A DNA stretch of 64,000 nucleotides from Micromonospora_J zhanjiangensis (GCF_042650605.1 NZ_JBHSBN010000005.1:256587-320586), one strand, 5' to 3'. Positions 16,774-25,338 are shown, counted from the first letter of the stretch. Notes: generated by a model from the sequence alone, not told the origin. Numbers and translations are program-made.

Positions 16774-17893
16774 AGGGCCAGTCGACGCGGAGCGGCTGGT
16801 CGACGTACGTCCCGTACGGTGCGAACGCCCGCTCGACCCGCTTGCGGTCGCGCGCGCCCAGGGTGACCAGGGGCTGGACCGTGACCGTGGTGCGGGTCTT
16901 TCCGGTGGTCCGTTTCCAGGTGGCGATCACCCGGCCGGCGCGGACCACCGTGGACTGGAAGACCCCGTTGCCGCCGGGGACGATCGCCCGCAGGTGCTCC
17001 GGGTCGGCCATCAGCGACCGGTCCTTGAAGCCGAGCAGGTACTCGTCGAAACCGGGCAGCGTGAACAGGTCGTCGCCGTCCGGGCCGGCTGCGGCGGAGG
17101 CGTACGCGTCCAGCAGCGCCGGCTCGGCGTACAGCTCGACGCCGTCGACCCGGACGGCGGTCAGCGCGACGCCGGCCACCGCGATGCCGCGCTTGGCGTC
17201 GGCGGCGGTGAGGCCGGTCCAGCCGGCGAAGTCCTGCCGGGTGGTCGGGCCGTGGCTGCGGAAGTAGCGCAGGGCGAGGATGCCCAGCGCCTCGTCCCGC
17301 TCCGGGCGGCGCGGATCGGGCACCCACTCGTCCAGCAACACGAAGGTCTGCTGGTTGCCGACGTGCGGGGCGATGCACAGCACGCCGCGCTGGCTGGCGT
17401 ACCAGAGCAGGTGGTAGAGGCGCTGGCCGGCGCCGTCGACGCCGGCCGCGGTGAGCGTGGCCAGGCACTCGGCCCGGGTGAACCGGCCGCCGCCGGCCAG
17501 CGCGGCGCCGAGCGCCTCCACCGCCCGGTCGGCGTCCCGCTCGGACAGGCCGATGACCTGCCGTCGACGTTCGGCGGCGGCCAGCGCCCGTACGCCGGTC
17601 AGGTCGAGCATCCAGCGCGCGTCGCGCGGCGGCACCAGGTGCACGGTGCCGCGCATCGGCCAGGTCCGGACGGCCTCCCGCCGTTCCATCGCGGCCAGCA
17701 CGTCGACCTGCGTCCGGCCGGGCAACCGGACGCCCAACGACCACATCCCGCTCGCCACGTCCTGCGCCTGCATGGCGCCGAACCACTCGACCACGCCCGC
17801 CACGTCGTCCGGCGGGCGGATCCCGCCCGGATGAGCGCGCAGCAGCAGGCTCACCATCCGCAGGGCCAACACGTCCGCCGGTCTCAGCTGCAC
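16772..17893 (-). CDS. winged-helix DNA-binding protein, YcaQ/AlkZ-like
   Basis: A 373-residue protein of the winged-helix/HTH_42 group that includes the DNA glycosylases AlkZ (antibiotic self-resistance) and YcaQ (interstrand crosslink repair). The signature MQAQDVASGMWSLGVRLPGR, a glycosylase-type QΦQ-like element, is visible near residue 45, followed by RTWPMRGTVHLVPPRDARWM and a C-terminal LFTLPGFDEYLLGFKDRS and VFQSTVVRAGRVIATWKR. I start at GTG 17893, ten bases after the histidine-kinase stop. The longer frame overlaps that kinase. Base-excision repair of bulky adducts is the likely role; the lesion is unknown. Confidence 0.82.
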   Translation of the reverse strand: MQLRPADVLALRMVSLLLRAHPGGIRPPDDVAGVVEWFGAMQAQDVASGMWSLGVRLPGRTQVDVLAAMERREAVRTWPMRGTVHLVPPRDARWMLDLTGVRALAAAERRRQVIGLSERDADRAVEALGAALAGGGRFTRAECLATLTAAGVDGAGQRLYHLLWYASQRGVLCIAPHVGNQQTFVLLDEWVPDPRRPERDEALGILALRYFRSHGPTTRQDFAGWTGLTAADAKRGIAVAGVALTAVRVDGVELYAEPALLDAYASAAAGPDGDDLFTLPGFDEYLLGFKDRSLMADPEHLRAIVPGGNGVFQSTVVRAGRVIATWKRTTGKTRTTVTVQPLVTLGARDRKRVERAFAPYGTYVDQPLRVDWP

Positions 17894-17903
17894 GGCCGCC
17901 AGC

Positions 17904-19634
17904 CTAGGGGCGGGGACCGACACCGTCCGTCGCCGGCAGGACGATGGTGAACGTGGTGCCGACACCGAGCCGGCTCGCCACGCCGATGGTCCCGCCGTGG
18001 TCGGTGACGATCTGTTTGGCGATGGCCAGGCCCAGCCCGGCGCCACCGGTGCGCCGGGCCCGGGACGCGTCGGCCCGCCAGAACCGGTCGAAGACGTGCG
18101 GACACTCCTCCGGCGCGATGCCGGTGCCGGTGTCGGCCACCTCGATCACGGCGTCCCGTCCCCGCGGTCCGGCGCGCAGTTCGATCCGGCCGCCGGCCGC
18201 CGTGGCCCGGACGGCGTTGCCGACCAGGTTGCCGATCACCTGCCGCAGCCGGTCCGGGTCGGCCGTCACCCGCACGGGCGTGGCGGCCACCGACAGGGTC
18301 ACCCCGGCCGCGACGGCGGCCGGCTGGTGGCTGGTCCCGCACAGGTCCAACAACTCGGCCAGGTCGACCGGGCCACGGTGGTACGTCAGCCTGCCGGCCT
18401 CGGCCAGCGCCAACTCCTGCAGGTCGGCGACGATGCGTTGCTGGAGCACGGCCTCCTCGTGCAGCGAGGCGAAGATCTCCGGGCCGGGTTCGACCACCCC
18501 GTCGGCGAGCGCCTCCAGGTAGCCGCGCAGGTTGGCCAGCGGTGTCCGCAGTTCGTGCGCCACGTCGGCGGTGAGCTGGCGTTGCCGTTCCTCACCCCGT
18601 TGCAACGAGTCGGCCATCCGGTTGAACTGCCGGGCCAGCTCGGTCAGCTCGTCCCGACCCCGGATCGGCACCCGGATGGTCAGGTCGCCCTGGCCGAGCC
18701 GGCGGGCGGCGTCGGTGAGCCCGCGCACCGGGCGGAGCACCCGGTTGCTCAGCAGCGCCGTGGCCAGGATGGCGACGGCGGCCACCCCGCCGGCGACCGC
18801 CAGCAGCGGGCCGGTGGCCAGCGGGGCCCGGTCGTTCGGCGCCCCCAGGTAGAGCCGGGCGGGCAGCGGCGCCACGTCGACGATGTCGGCGGTGAAGGCG
18901 GCGGCCAGGCAGGGCTTGGGATCCAGGTCGTCGGACTGCCCGGCGGTGGCCCCGGGTACCGGTATCTGAGTCGGGCCCAGTCCGAGCCGCCAGGCCTGCC
19001 TGCCGGGCAACGACAGACAGTCGAGCAGGTTGGCCTGCAGCGATTCGCGCGGTGTCCAGCTCAGCTCGGCCCGTTCCTGACAGCTGTCGATGGTGGTCGA
19101 GGGGGCCCCGTCGACGGAGACGTCGGCCTTCAGCTTCGGCACGCCGTACCGGATCGACGTGACCCGGACCGGGATGCCCGCGGCGGACAGGCAGTTGGAG
19201 AACAGGGCGTCGATCCGGTACGAGCGGATCAGATCCTCGGTTATCCCCACCAGGGTCTTGTCGTCGGCGCCGGCGGGCAGGGCCAGCGCCGGGCGCGGGT
19301 CGACGAACGAGGTGACCAGCCCGAGCGGACGGGCCGTCCGTCCGGCCAGCGTGTCGGTGTCCGCGATCACCGTGCCGTTCTCGGTGACCAGGTGGATCCG
19401 TTGCCCGGTCTGCCGGTGCAGGTCCTGGATCTGGGCGGCCACGCCGGTCCAGCTGGCGTGTTCGCGGCCGTAGTCGGTCAGCCGGGTGCCGATGGTCTCC
19501 GCCTGGGCCCGGTCGACGTTCGCCGTGTCGGTGATCTGCTGGCTGGCCTGGCGCAGCACCAGCCAGGTGGTGGCCACCGTCGCGGAGACCGCCACCAGGA
19601 CGAGCAGACCCAGCACGCGAAGCCGGAAACTCAC
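17904..19634 (-). CDS. sensor histidine kinase
   Basis: A 576-residue membrane kinase of a two-component system. The first span is near residues 6-27, then a long extracytoplasmic sensor of about 250 residues with four cysteines (CLSAAG, CQER, CLSLPG, PCLAA), a second span near 280-300, and a HAMP domain (NRVLRPVRGLTDAARRLGQG). The phospho-accepting His is in DVAHELRTPLANLRGYLEAL. The ATPase domain has N (QVIGNLVGNAVRAT), G1 (DTGTGIAPEE), F (FDRFWRAD) and G2 (GGAGLGLAIAK) boxes. It overlaps the response regulator stop by four bases (GTGA). The signal is not evident; the cysteine-bearing sensor suggests an exported-side cue. Confidence 0.93.
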   Translation of the reverse strand: MSFRLRVLGLLVLVAVSATVATTWLVLRQASQQITDTANVDRAQAETIGTRLTDYGREHASWTGVAAQIQDLHRQTGQRIHLVTENGTVIADTDTLAGRTARPLGLVTSFVDPRPALALPAGADDKTLVGITEDLIRSYRIDALFSNCLSAAGIPVRVTSIRYGVPKLKADVSVDGAPSTTIDSCQERAELSWTPRESLQANLLDCLSLPGRQAWRLGLGPTQIPVPGATAGQSDDLDPKPCLAAAFTADIVDVAPLPARLYLGAPNDRAPLATGPLLAVAGGVAAVAILATALLSNRVLRPVRGLTDAARRLGQGDLTIRVPIRGRDELTELARQFNRMADSLQRGEERQRQLTADVAHELRTPLANLRGYLEALADGVVEPGPEIFASLHEEAVLQQRIVADLQELALAEAGRLTYHRGPVDLAELLDLCGTSHQPAAVAAGVTLSVAATPVRVTADPDRLRQVIGNLVGNAVRATAAGGRIELRAGPRGRDAVIEVADTGTGIAPEECPHVFDRFWRADASRARRTGGAGLGLAIAKQIVTDHGGTIGVASRLGVGTTFTIVLPATDGVGPRP

Positions 19635-20371
19635 CGTGGCTCGCCGCCCGGGGCCCGGCGCGACGGCGGAGCCGGGTCGTCCTCGCCGGCCTCGGCCAGC
19701 CGGTAGCCGCGTCCGGTGACGGTGCGGACGTAGCGGGGGGTGGCCGGGTCGGGTTCGATCTTGCGGCGCAGGTTCATCACGTGCGCGTCCACGGTGCGTT
19801 CCAGCACGTGGTGGTCGAAGCCGAACGCCCGGTCGATGATCTGGCCCCGGGTGAAGACCCGGCCCGGCTCGCCGGCCAGCACCTCCAGGATGCCGAACTC
19901 CTTGGCGGTGAGCCCGACCGGCCTGCCGGCCACCCGTACCTCGAACCGGCCGGGGTCGATCTCCAGGTCGCCGACCCGCTGGATCACGACGTCGGCGTTC
20001 TTCACCACGCCGGAGCGGCGCAGCAGCGCCCGGGCCCGGGCCACCAGTTCCCGCGGGCTGTACGGCTTGGTCAGGTAGTCGTCCGCGCCGATGTCCAGGC
20101 CGAGCAGGACGTCCTCCTCGGTGCTGCGCGCGGTCAGCATCAACACCGGTACGTCCGACTCGGCGCGCAGGATCCGGCACACGTCCAGCCCGTCGACCAC
20201 CGGCATCATCACGTCCAGGATCACCAGGTCCGGCCGGCGGGTCCGGGCCCGGTCCAAGGCGGTACGACCGTCCCCGACGACCAGCACCCCGTAGCCCTCG
20301 CGTTGCAGGTACAACCGGATCAGGTTGGCCTGCTTCGGGTCGTCCTCGGCGACCAGCACCCGTGCGCTCAT
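19631..20371 (-). CDS. OmpR-family response regulator
   Basis: A 246-residue DNA-binding response regulator paired with the kinase downstream. The receiver has the acidic pair in VAEDDPKQ, the phosphorylation Asp in DLVILDVMMP, the Thr in LMLTARS and Lys in YLTKPYSPREL. The C-terminal winged helix is OmpR-like (GLTAKEFGILEVLAG, VDAHVMNLRRKIEPD, VRTVTGRGYRL). I chose the ATG 20371 with GGATGG upstream; an ATG nine bases earlier is possible. Translation is coupled to the kinase. An 11-bp inverted repeat lies in the region shared with the divergent deacetylase gene and is a candidate binding site. Confidence 0.93.
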   Translation of the reverse strand: MSARVLVAEDDPKQANLIRLYLQREGYGVLVVGDGRTALDRARTRRPDLVILDVMMPVVDGLDVCRILRAESDVPVLMLTARSTEEDVLLGLDIGADDYLTKPYSPRELVARARALLRRSGVVKNADVVIQRVGDLEIDPGRFEVRVAGRPVGLTAKEFGILEVLAGEPGRVFTRGQIIDRAFGFDHHVLERTVDAHVMNLRRKIEPDPATPRYVRTVTGRGYRLAEAGEDDPAPPSRRAPGGEPR

Positions 20372-20416
20372 CGTTTCCATCCTGCCCTGTCGGTCGGAGG
20401 CGATCTCACCGCGGGG

Positions 20417-20495
20417 GCCGTGAAGAATCGATGAAGTTCCGATGCGGAGGCCGTCCACGAACTTTTCGTGGTCGCCCATACGACTTCTTCACGGC
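20417..20495. promoter_or_regulatory. 11-bp inverted repeat in the divergent promoter region
   Basis: GCCGTGAAGAA at 20417-20427 and its exact reverse complement TTCTTCACGGC at 20485-20495 flank 57 bases. They sit between the divergent response-regulator and deacetylase starts, one copy facing each gene. This is a plausible arrangement for the response regulator to control its own operon and the deacetylase. Confidence 0.5.
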
Positions 20496-20527
20496 AAACG
20501 CACAGCCGCCGGTTACGGTCCGGTGCT

Positions 20528-21337
20528 GTGACCTCCACTCGTCGTCGACTGCTCACCAACGCGGTCGCCGCCCTCACCGGCTCCGGTCTGACCTACGGCG
20601 CCCGGCATGCCTACGACGCCCTCACGGCGGACCGGCCGCTGCCCTTCTACGGCGGCTACGCCTCGGCGATCCACGCCGACCGGAAGACCCCACCCCGCGC
20701 GGACCGGGTCGACGTGGTCTGGCAGGTCTCGACGACGAAGAAGTTGGTGGCGCTGACCTTCGACGACGGTCCGCACCCCAGGTGGACGCCCGAGGTGCTG
20801 GACATCCTCGACCGGACCGCCACCCCGGCCACCTTCTTCATGATGGGCCGCAACGCCCGCGAGCACGGCCACCTGGTGACCGGCCGGCTGGACCGGCACG
20901 AGGTGGGCAACCACACCTGGGCGCACCACGACCTGGCGAAACAGACGTACGAGGAGAGCCTGACCGCCCTGCGGGACAGCCACCGGGAGCTGACCCGGCT
21001 CTGCGGTCGCGAGCCGGTGCTGATGCGCCCACCGTACGGGCACCTGGCCGGCGCCAGCCTGCTCGCCGCCAACGAACTGGCCTACCGGGTGGTGCTCTGG
21101 AGCCGGCAGATGCTGGAGTCCGAGTACCCGGGGGATCCTGCCGGCCTGGCCCGCTACGTCGTGGACTCCTGCGCGCCCGGGACGATCCTGCTGGCCCACG
21201 ACACCGGACCGGAGGACCGGCTGGTGGCCATCCGCGGGCTGGCCAGCATGATCGAGGGCCTGCGCGGTCGGGGGTTCGACTTCGTCACCGTCTCCGATCT
21301 GCTTCGACAGGCGGACGCGGAGCGGGACCGCGGTTAG
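20528..21337 (+). CDS. exported NodB-type polysaccharide deacetylase
   Basis: A 269-residue CE4-family deacetylase. All motifs are visible: TFDDGPHP (base Asp and metal Asp), NHTWAHHDL (the HxxxH metal pair), RPPYG, and the late LLAHDTGPED (catalytic His). The N-terminus (TSTRRRLLTNAVAALTGSG) has a twin-arginine-like signal or anchor, placing the enzyme at the cell envelope, where CE4 enzymes deacetylate peptidoglycan or chitin-type polymers. The GTG start has only a short leader. It diverges from the two-component system, which may regulate it. Its 3' end overlaps the convergent CGNR gene by 53 bases. Confidence 0.9.
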   Translation: MTSTRRRLLTNAVAALTGSGLTYGARHAYDALTADRPLPFYGGYASAIHADRKTPPRADRVDVVWQVSTTKKLVALTFDDGPHPRWTPEVLDILDRTATPATFFMMGRNAREHGHLVTGRLDRHEVGNHTWAHHDLAKQTYEESLTALRDSHRELTRLCGREPVLMRPPYGHLAGASLLAANELAYRVVLWSRQMLESEYPGDPAGLARYVVDSCAPGTILLAHDTGPEDRLVAIRGLASMIEGLRGRGFDFVTVSDLLRQADAERDRG

Positions 21338-21869
21338 CGCGGTGGGCCGCGACCCGGGTCCGGCTCGCGCAGGTGCTGTCGCAGTAGCGTCGGGTCGGTC
21401 CGGGGCCGTGCCGCAGCACGGCGTGCCCACAGCCGGCCGCGGCGCACCGGGCCAACACGTCCACGCCGTGTTCCGCGACGAGCAGGGCGAGCGCCATCGA
21501 CCCGGAGGCGGCCAGCCAGCCACCCCACGTCGAACCGGGTGCGTCCACGTGCAGGTGCAGCGGCGTCCCGCCGCCGACCAACCGGGGCCGGGCGGTGCGG
21601 GCGAGCAGGTCGTTGAGCCGTTCGGCGATCCGCTCCCGGTCACCGGCGGCGGCGAACACCGCGGCCAGGTCGGTCCGCGCCGCCCGGGCGTCGGCCAGGT
21701 CGACGTCGTCCACCTCGACCGGTTGCGGTTCGTCGTGAGCGAGGAGCAGGTCCCGTAACCGCCCCGGTGAGGTGAGCAGGTCGGGGTGCCGCTCGGTGGG
21801 CGCGGTGTTCACCAGCGCCACCGCGAGCCGGGCCCACCGGGTGGAACCGAAGCGAATCTGTCCGGCCAT
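21285..21869 (-). CDS. CGNR zinc-finger transcriptional regulator (ABATE domain)
   Basis: A 194-residue regulator. The N-terminal two thirds are the ABATE stress-type domain (FGSTRWARLAVALVNTAP, helical). The C-terminal CGNR-type zinc ribbon reads RCAAAGCGHAVLRHG, then RRYCDSTCASRTRVAAHR; the final motif is a CASR variant of CGNR. Such proteins often control an adjacent transporter. Here it is divergent from the broken MFS gene with only 18 bases between the two start codons. The stop lies within the 3' end of the convergent deacetylase gene. Confidence 0.85.
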   Translation of the reverse strand: MAGQIRFGSTRWARLAVALVNTAPTERHPDLLTSPGRLRDLLLAHDEPQPVEVDDVDLADARAARTDLAAVFAAAGDRERIAERLNDLLARTARPRLVGGGTPLHLHVDAPGSTWGGWLAASGSMALALLVAEHGVDVLARCAAAGCGHAVLRHGPGPTRRYCDSTCASRTRVAAHRANRGPAPRPPVEADRRR

Positions 21870-21887
21870 CTTGTTACGGTACCAAAC

Positions 21888-23170
21888 ATGAAACCCGTTA
21901 CAGGACCCGTACCGGGAACGTCCTCCGCCGTGCGCCTCGGTGGACGTGGCGTCCGGCTGCTGTCCGCCGCGACGGCCTCCCGGCTGGCCGACGAGGCGGC
22001 CGGGATAGCCGTGGTGCTGGTCGTCATCGCCCGCACGGCCGATCCCCGGCTGGCCGGACTGGTGGTCGCCGCCTTCGCGCTGCCCACCCTGGTCACCGGG
22101 CCGGTCCTCGGTGCGCTGCTGGACCGGCTGCGCCGCAAGCGGATCCTGTTCGTCGTCAACCAGGTGACGTTGGCCGGCACCCTCCTCGCGGTGCTGCTGC
22201 TGGCGGGCCGGGCGCCCGGGCCGGTGCTGGTCGGCCTGGGTCTGCTCGCCGGGGTGACGGCGCCGGTGTTGACCGGCGGGTTCAGCAGCGTCCTGCCCCG
22301 GGTGGTGCCGTCCACCGCGCTGCCCCGGGCCAACGCCGTCGACGGAGCCAGCTACAACATCGCCGGACTGGCCGGTCCGGCCCTGGTCGCGGCGGTGGCC
22401 GGCAGCCTGGGCGCCGGCGCGGCCCTGGCAGGTACCGCCGGGCTCGCCGCCGTCGGTCTCGGGCTCGTCCTGGCCGCGCCGATGCCGGCCCCGCCCGAGC
22501 CTCGCGCCGGCGTCGGCGGCCGGATCGAGCCGGGTGCCGGCGAGCCGGACCCGACCGCGTCGGCGGTGGCCGGGCCGAACCCGGCCACCGCCGGATTGCG
22601 CCGAAACGAACCGGCCGTCGGTGACCGGCACCGACTGGAGTCGTTCCCGGTGGCGCTGGCCCGCGGGCTGCGGCTGCTGGTCCGCGTCCCGCTGCTGCGC
22701 GCCACCACCGTCGCCACGACGATCGGATACGCCGCCCAGGGGCTGCTACCGGTCACCATGCCGCTGTACGCCGTCGCGCTGGGACATCCGGCCGCGCACG
22801 GCGGCTGGTTGTTCACCGCGATCAGCCTCGGCGCGCTGGTCGGCACCCTGCTCTCGGAGCGGCTGCTGGCCCGCCGGTCACCCACCGCGGTGCGCGGCCA
22901 CCCTGGCCGTCCGGCAACGCTGCACGCCGACACACCGGTACGGTCAGGTCGTCGCTACCACGGCCAGCGTCAAGACCGGCGCGTACGCCCTGGGCGCCGC
23001 CGCCACCGGACTGCTCGCCGCGCAGCTGACCGCCCGGCAGCTCCTGCTCGTCGTCGCGGCCGGTCAGGCGCTCGCCGTCACGGCGTTCGTCCTGTCCGGA
23101 CGGTCGGTAGGGCGGTCGGAGGACATGGCCGCACCCGTGGGTCGACGTCGGAGGCTGTCGAGCCGGGCTA
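21888..23170 (+). pseudogene. MFS efflux transporter disrupted by an internal deletion and frameshift
   Basis: The first frame encodes a major-facilitator protein from MKPVTGPVPG through about eight spans (LVTGPVLGALLDRLRRKR is the loop 2-3 motif), ending near SERLLARRSPTAV at about 22,895. After that the frame turns to nonsense, and the transporter resumes in a different frame as AATLAVRQRCTPTHRYGQVV, KTGAYALGAAATGLL and a final span LLLVVAAGQALAVTAF. Relatives have about 35-45 residues between these two parts (span 9 and most of 10), so more than 100 bases seem lost, with a change of frame. The efflux pump is therefore probably inactive. Its 3' end adjoins the insertion sequence. Confidence 0.75.
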
Positions 23171-23251
23171 CCGGAATGCGGGCCAGTGCTCCGGCCTTTA
23201 GGCCGGGGGTGAAGGCCCGCGCTGGGAGGGCCGCCGGGCCCGAGCAGTGCC

Positions 23252-23668
23252 TTAACCCGGACGGTTCTGCTGCTCGATGTACTGCTTCATGACGGTCAGC
23301 GGTGCGCCGCCGACGGAGCCCGCGAAGTACGAGCCCGACCAGAGTTTGTTGGCTTGGTAGTAGTGCCGCACGAGGTCGGGGAACTCCTGCCGCAGGCGGC
23401 GCGAGGACACCCCCTTGAGGCTGTTGACCAGCCGAGCGACCGCCACCTTGGGCGGGAAGTTCACGAGCAGGTGGACGTGGTTGTTCTGGCCGTTGAACTC
23501 GACCAGTTCGGTCTCGAAGTCGGCGCAGACGTCTCGCATGATCGCTTTCATGCGGGTCAGGTGTCGGTCGGTGAACACTTTGTGCCGGAACTTTGTCACG
23601 AAGACCAAGTGGACATGCATCGCGAAAATACAGTGTCTGCCAGTGCGGATACCTGCGTGTTCAGCCAT
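23252..23668 (-). CDS. tnpA: IS200/IS605-family HUH transposase TnpA
   Basis: A 138-residue Y1 transposase that cuts and joins single-stranded DNA at the subterminal hairpins. The HUH motif is HVH in NGQNNHVHLLVNFPP (near residue 63), and the nucleophile is the Tyr in VMKQYIEQQ (near residue 128). Other typical elements are AMHVHLVFVTKFRHKVF and GVSSRRLRQEFP. I start at the ATG 23668; the frame extends to 23710 but that part reads into the divergent tnpB promoter. Only 25 bases separate the tnpA and tnpB starts. All catalytic residues are present. Confidence 0.9.
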   Translation of the reverse strand: MAEHAGIRTGRHCIFAMHVHLVFVTKFRHKVFTDRHLTRMKAIMRDVCADFETELVEFNGQNNHVHLLVNFPPKVAVARLVNSLKGVSSRRLRQEFPDLVRHYYQANKLWSGSYFAGSVGGAPLTVMKQYIEQQNRPG

Positions 23669-23693
23669 AAACCAACATGGTACGTTGTTGTAC

Positions 23694-24926
23694 GTGCAGT
23701 TCCGGTACAACTTCCGCGTCTACCCGACGCCCGGGCAGCAGATCGAGCTGGCGCGAGCGTTCGGGTGCGCGCGGGTGGTGTTCAACGACGCACTCAGGCT
23801 GCGCCAGCAGGCCCGCGAGCAGGGCTTGCCGTACATCTCGGACGTCAATCTGTCCAAGCAGGTCATCACGCAGGCCAAGAGGACCGAGGCCCGAGCCTGG
23901 CTGGGCGAGGTTTCGGCGGTGGTGTTGCAGCAGGCCCTGGCGGACCTGAACACCGCCTACCGCAACTTCTTCGCCTCCGTCACGGGCAAGCGCAAGGGCC
24001 GCAAGGTCGCCCCACCGCGGTTCCGGTCTCGGAAGGACAACCGGCAGGCCATCCGGTTCACCAAGAACTCCCGGTTCAAGGTTCTCGACAACGGCCGCCT
24101 GCGGCTGCCGAAGATCGGCGATCTCGCGGTCCGCTGGTCCCGGCCGCTGCCGTCGGACCCGTCGAGCGTGGCGATCATCCGAGACGCGTCGGGCCGGTAC
24201 TTCGCGTCGTTCGTCGTCCAGACCACGGACGAGCCGCTGCCCAAGACGGACTCGCAGGTCGGGATCGACCTCGGGTTGACCCACTTCGCGGTCATGTCCG
24301 ACGGCACGAAAATCGCGGCGCCGAAGTTCCTGCGCCGCGCGGCCCGCAAACTCAAACGGTTGCAGCAGGACCTCTCCCGCAAGCAGAAGGGCTCGGCGAA
24401 CCGCAAGAAGGCCGTCAAGAAGGTCGCTCGCGCTCACGCGCGGGTGGCCGACACCCGGCGGGACTGGCAGCACAAGCTGTCCACGGCGATCATCCGCGAC
24501 AACCAAGCGGTGTACGTCGAGGACCTGTGCGTCGTCGGTCTCGGCCGGACCAGGCTCGCGAAGTCCGTGCATGATGCGGGCTGGGCCAGTTTCACCGGCA
24601 TGTTGGAGTACAAGGCCGCGAGGTACGGGCGCATCTTCGGTCGGGTGGACCGGTGGTTCCCGTCCACTCGCATGTGTTCGCAGTGCGGACGCATCAACGG
24701 CAAGATGGCGCTCAACGTTCGATCGTGGGACTGCCCCTGCGGAGCAACCCACGACCGGGACCTCAACGCCGCCATCAACGTGTTGGCCGCCGGACAGGCG
24801 GACAAGTCAAACGACCGTGGAGCGCACGTAAGACCAGGACTCGTCCCGGCAGCGCGCGGTGAAGCGGTAACCCACCCGGATGCCGCGTGTTCCACGCGCA
24901 GCGTGGAGGGAATCTCCGTCCTTTAG
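23694..24926 (+). CDS. tnpB: TnpB RNA-guided nuclease of the IS605 element
   Basis: A 410-residue TnpB, ancestor-type of Cas12. The RuvC acids are intact: Asp in VGIDLGLTHFAV (near 191), Glu in VYVEDLCVVGLG (near 275) and Asp in HDRDLNAAINVL (near 354). The zinc ribbon has its four cysteines (MCSQCG, then WDCPCG). Such proteins cut DNA guided by an RNA made from the element's right end and help retain the element. I start at GTG 23694 (VQFRYNFRVYPTPGQQ), the normal family N-terminus. The frame is open throughout, so it appears functional. Confidence 0.9.
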   Translation: MQFRYNFRVYPTPGQQIELARAFGCARVVFNDALRLRQQAREQGLPYISDVNLSKQVITQAKRTEARAWLGEVSAVVLQQALADLNTAYRNFFASVTGKRKGRKVAPPRFRSRKDNRQAIRFTKNSRFKVLDNGRLRLPKIGDLAVRWSRPLPSDPSSVAIIRDASGRYFASFVVQTTDEPLPKTDSQVGIDLGLTHFAVMSDGTKIAAPKFLRRAARKLKRLQQDLSRKQKGSANRKKAVKKVARAHARVADTRRDWQHKLSTAIIRDNQAVYVEDLCVVGLGRTRLAKSVHDAGWASFTGMLEYKAARYGRIFGRVDRWFPSTRMCSQCGRINGKMALNVRSWDCPCGATHDRDLNAAINVLAAGQADKSNDRGAHVRPGLVPAARGEAVTHPDAACSTRSVEGISVL

Positions 24927-24943
24927 GGCGGAGAGGATGTCAA
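24790..24943 (+). ncRNA. predicted TnpB guide (omega/reRNA) scaffold at the right end
   Basis: In IS605 elements the RNA scaffold comes from the 3' end of tnpB plus the right-end hairpin, with the guide read from the flank. Here that region contains the 8-bp right-end hairpin at 24914-24933 and stops at TCAA 24943. The guide would begin at 24944. The 5' boundary is a guess. Confidence 0.4.
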
Positions 24944-25338
24944 TGGTGGTGCCGGCGACCTGGTTGTGGCGTCTGCGGCATCCGGTCGGCCGGTTCCTGC
25001 ACCGCTACCTGCTGCGGCCGCTCGGTGTGGCGGTGGCCTGGGTGTGGCGGTACACCGTGGTGGCGCTGTTCCGCGGCCTTGTCGCGATCGGCCGGCTGGG
25101 CTACCGATACCTGCTGCGGCCGGTCGGCCTGGCGGTGGCCTGGGCCTGGCGACACACGGCGGTGCCGCTGTTCCGGGGCGTCGTCTTCCTGCTGCGGGTC
25201 ACCGTCGTGGCGCCGGCCCGCTGGACGTACCGGGCGGTGCTCGCGCCGGCCGGACGGTGGCTGCGCGACGACATCCTCCGCCCGATCGGCGCGGCCGTCC
25301 GCGAGGTCCTGACCGCCCTCGGCGTACGCCGAGGCTGA
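24943..25338 (+). CDS. hypothetical protein with an internal amphipathic repeat
   Basis: A protein of about 131 residues made of repeated units: HRYLLRPLGVAVAWVWRYT then YRYLLRPVGLAVAWAWRHT, each followed by a VxLFRG stretch. The units are Trp/Arg/Leu-rich amphipathic or membrane-skimming helices, suggesting peripheral membrane association; no signal peptide is seen. I do not recognise the family. The ATG at 24943 uses the last base of the insertion sequence, and GTG codons follow at once, so the original start and promoter may have been altered by the insertion. Confidence 0.55.
   Translation: MVVPATWLWRLRHPVGRFLHRYLLRPLGVAVAWVWRYTVVALFRGLVAIGRLGYRYLLRPVGLAVAWAWRHTAVPLFRGVVFLLRVTVVAPARWTYRAVLAPAGRWLRDDILRPIGAAVREVLTALGVRRG

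Larger units (their letters stand above)
23173..24943. mobile_element. IS200/IS605-type insertion sequence with tnpA and tnpB
   Basis: A complete-looking IS605-group element carrying divergent tnpA (minus) and tnpB (plus). It has no terminal inverted repeats; instead subterminal hairpins mark the ends. The left hairpin is CCGGCC-TTTA-GGCCGG at 23191-23206, the right one CTCCGTCC-TTTA-GGGCGGAG at 24914-24933. The right end most likely cuts after TCAA at 24940-24943, as in ISDra2-like elements. The left boundary is approximate. It lies between the damaged MFS gene and a small hypothetical gene. Confidence 0.8.
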
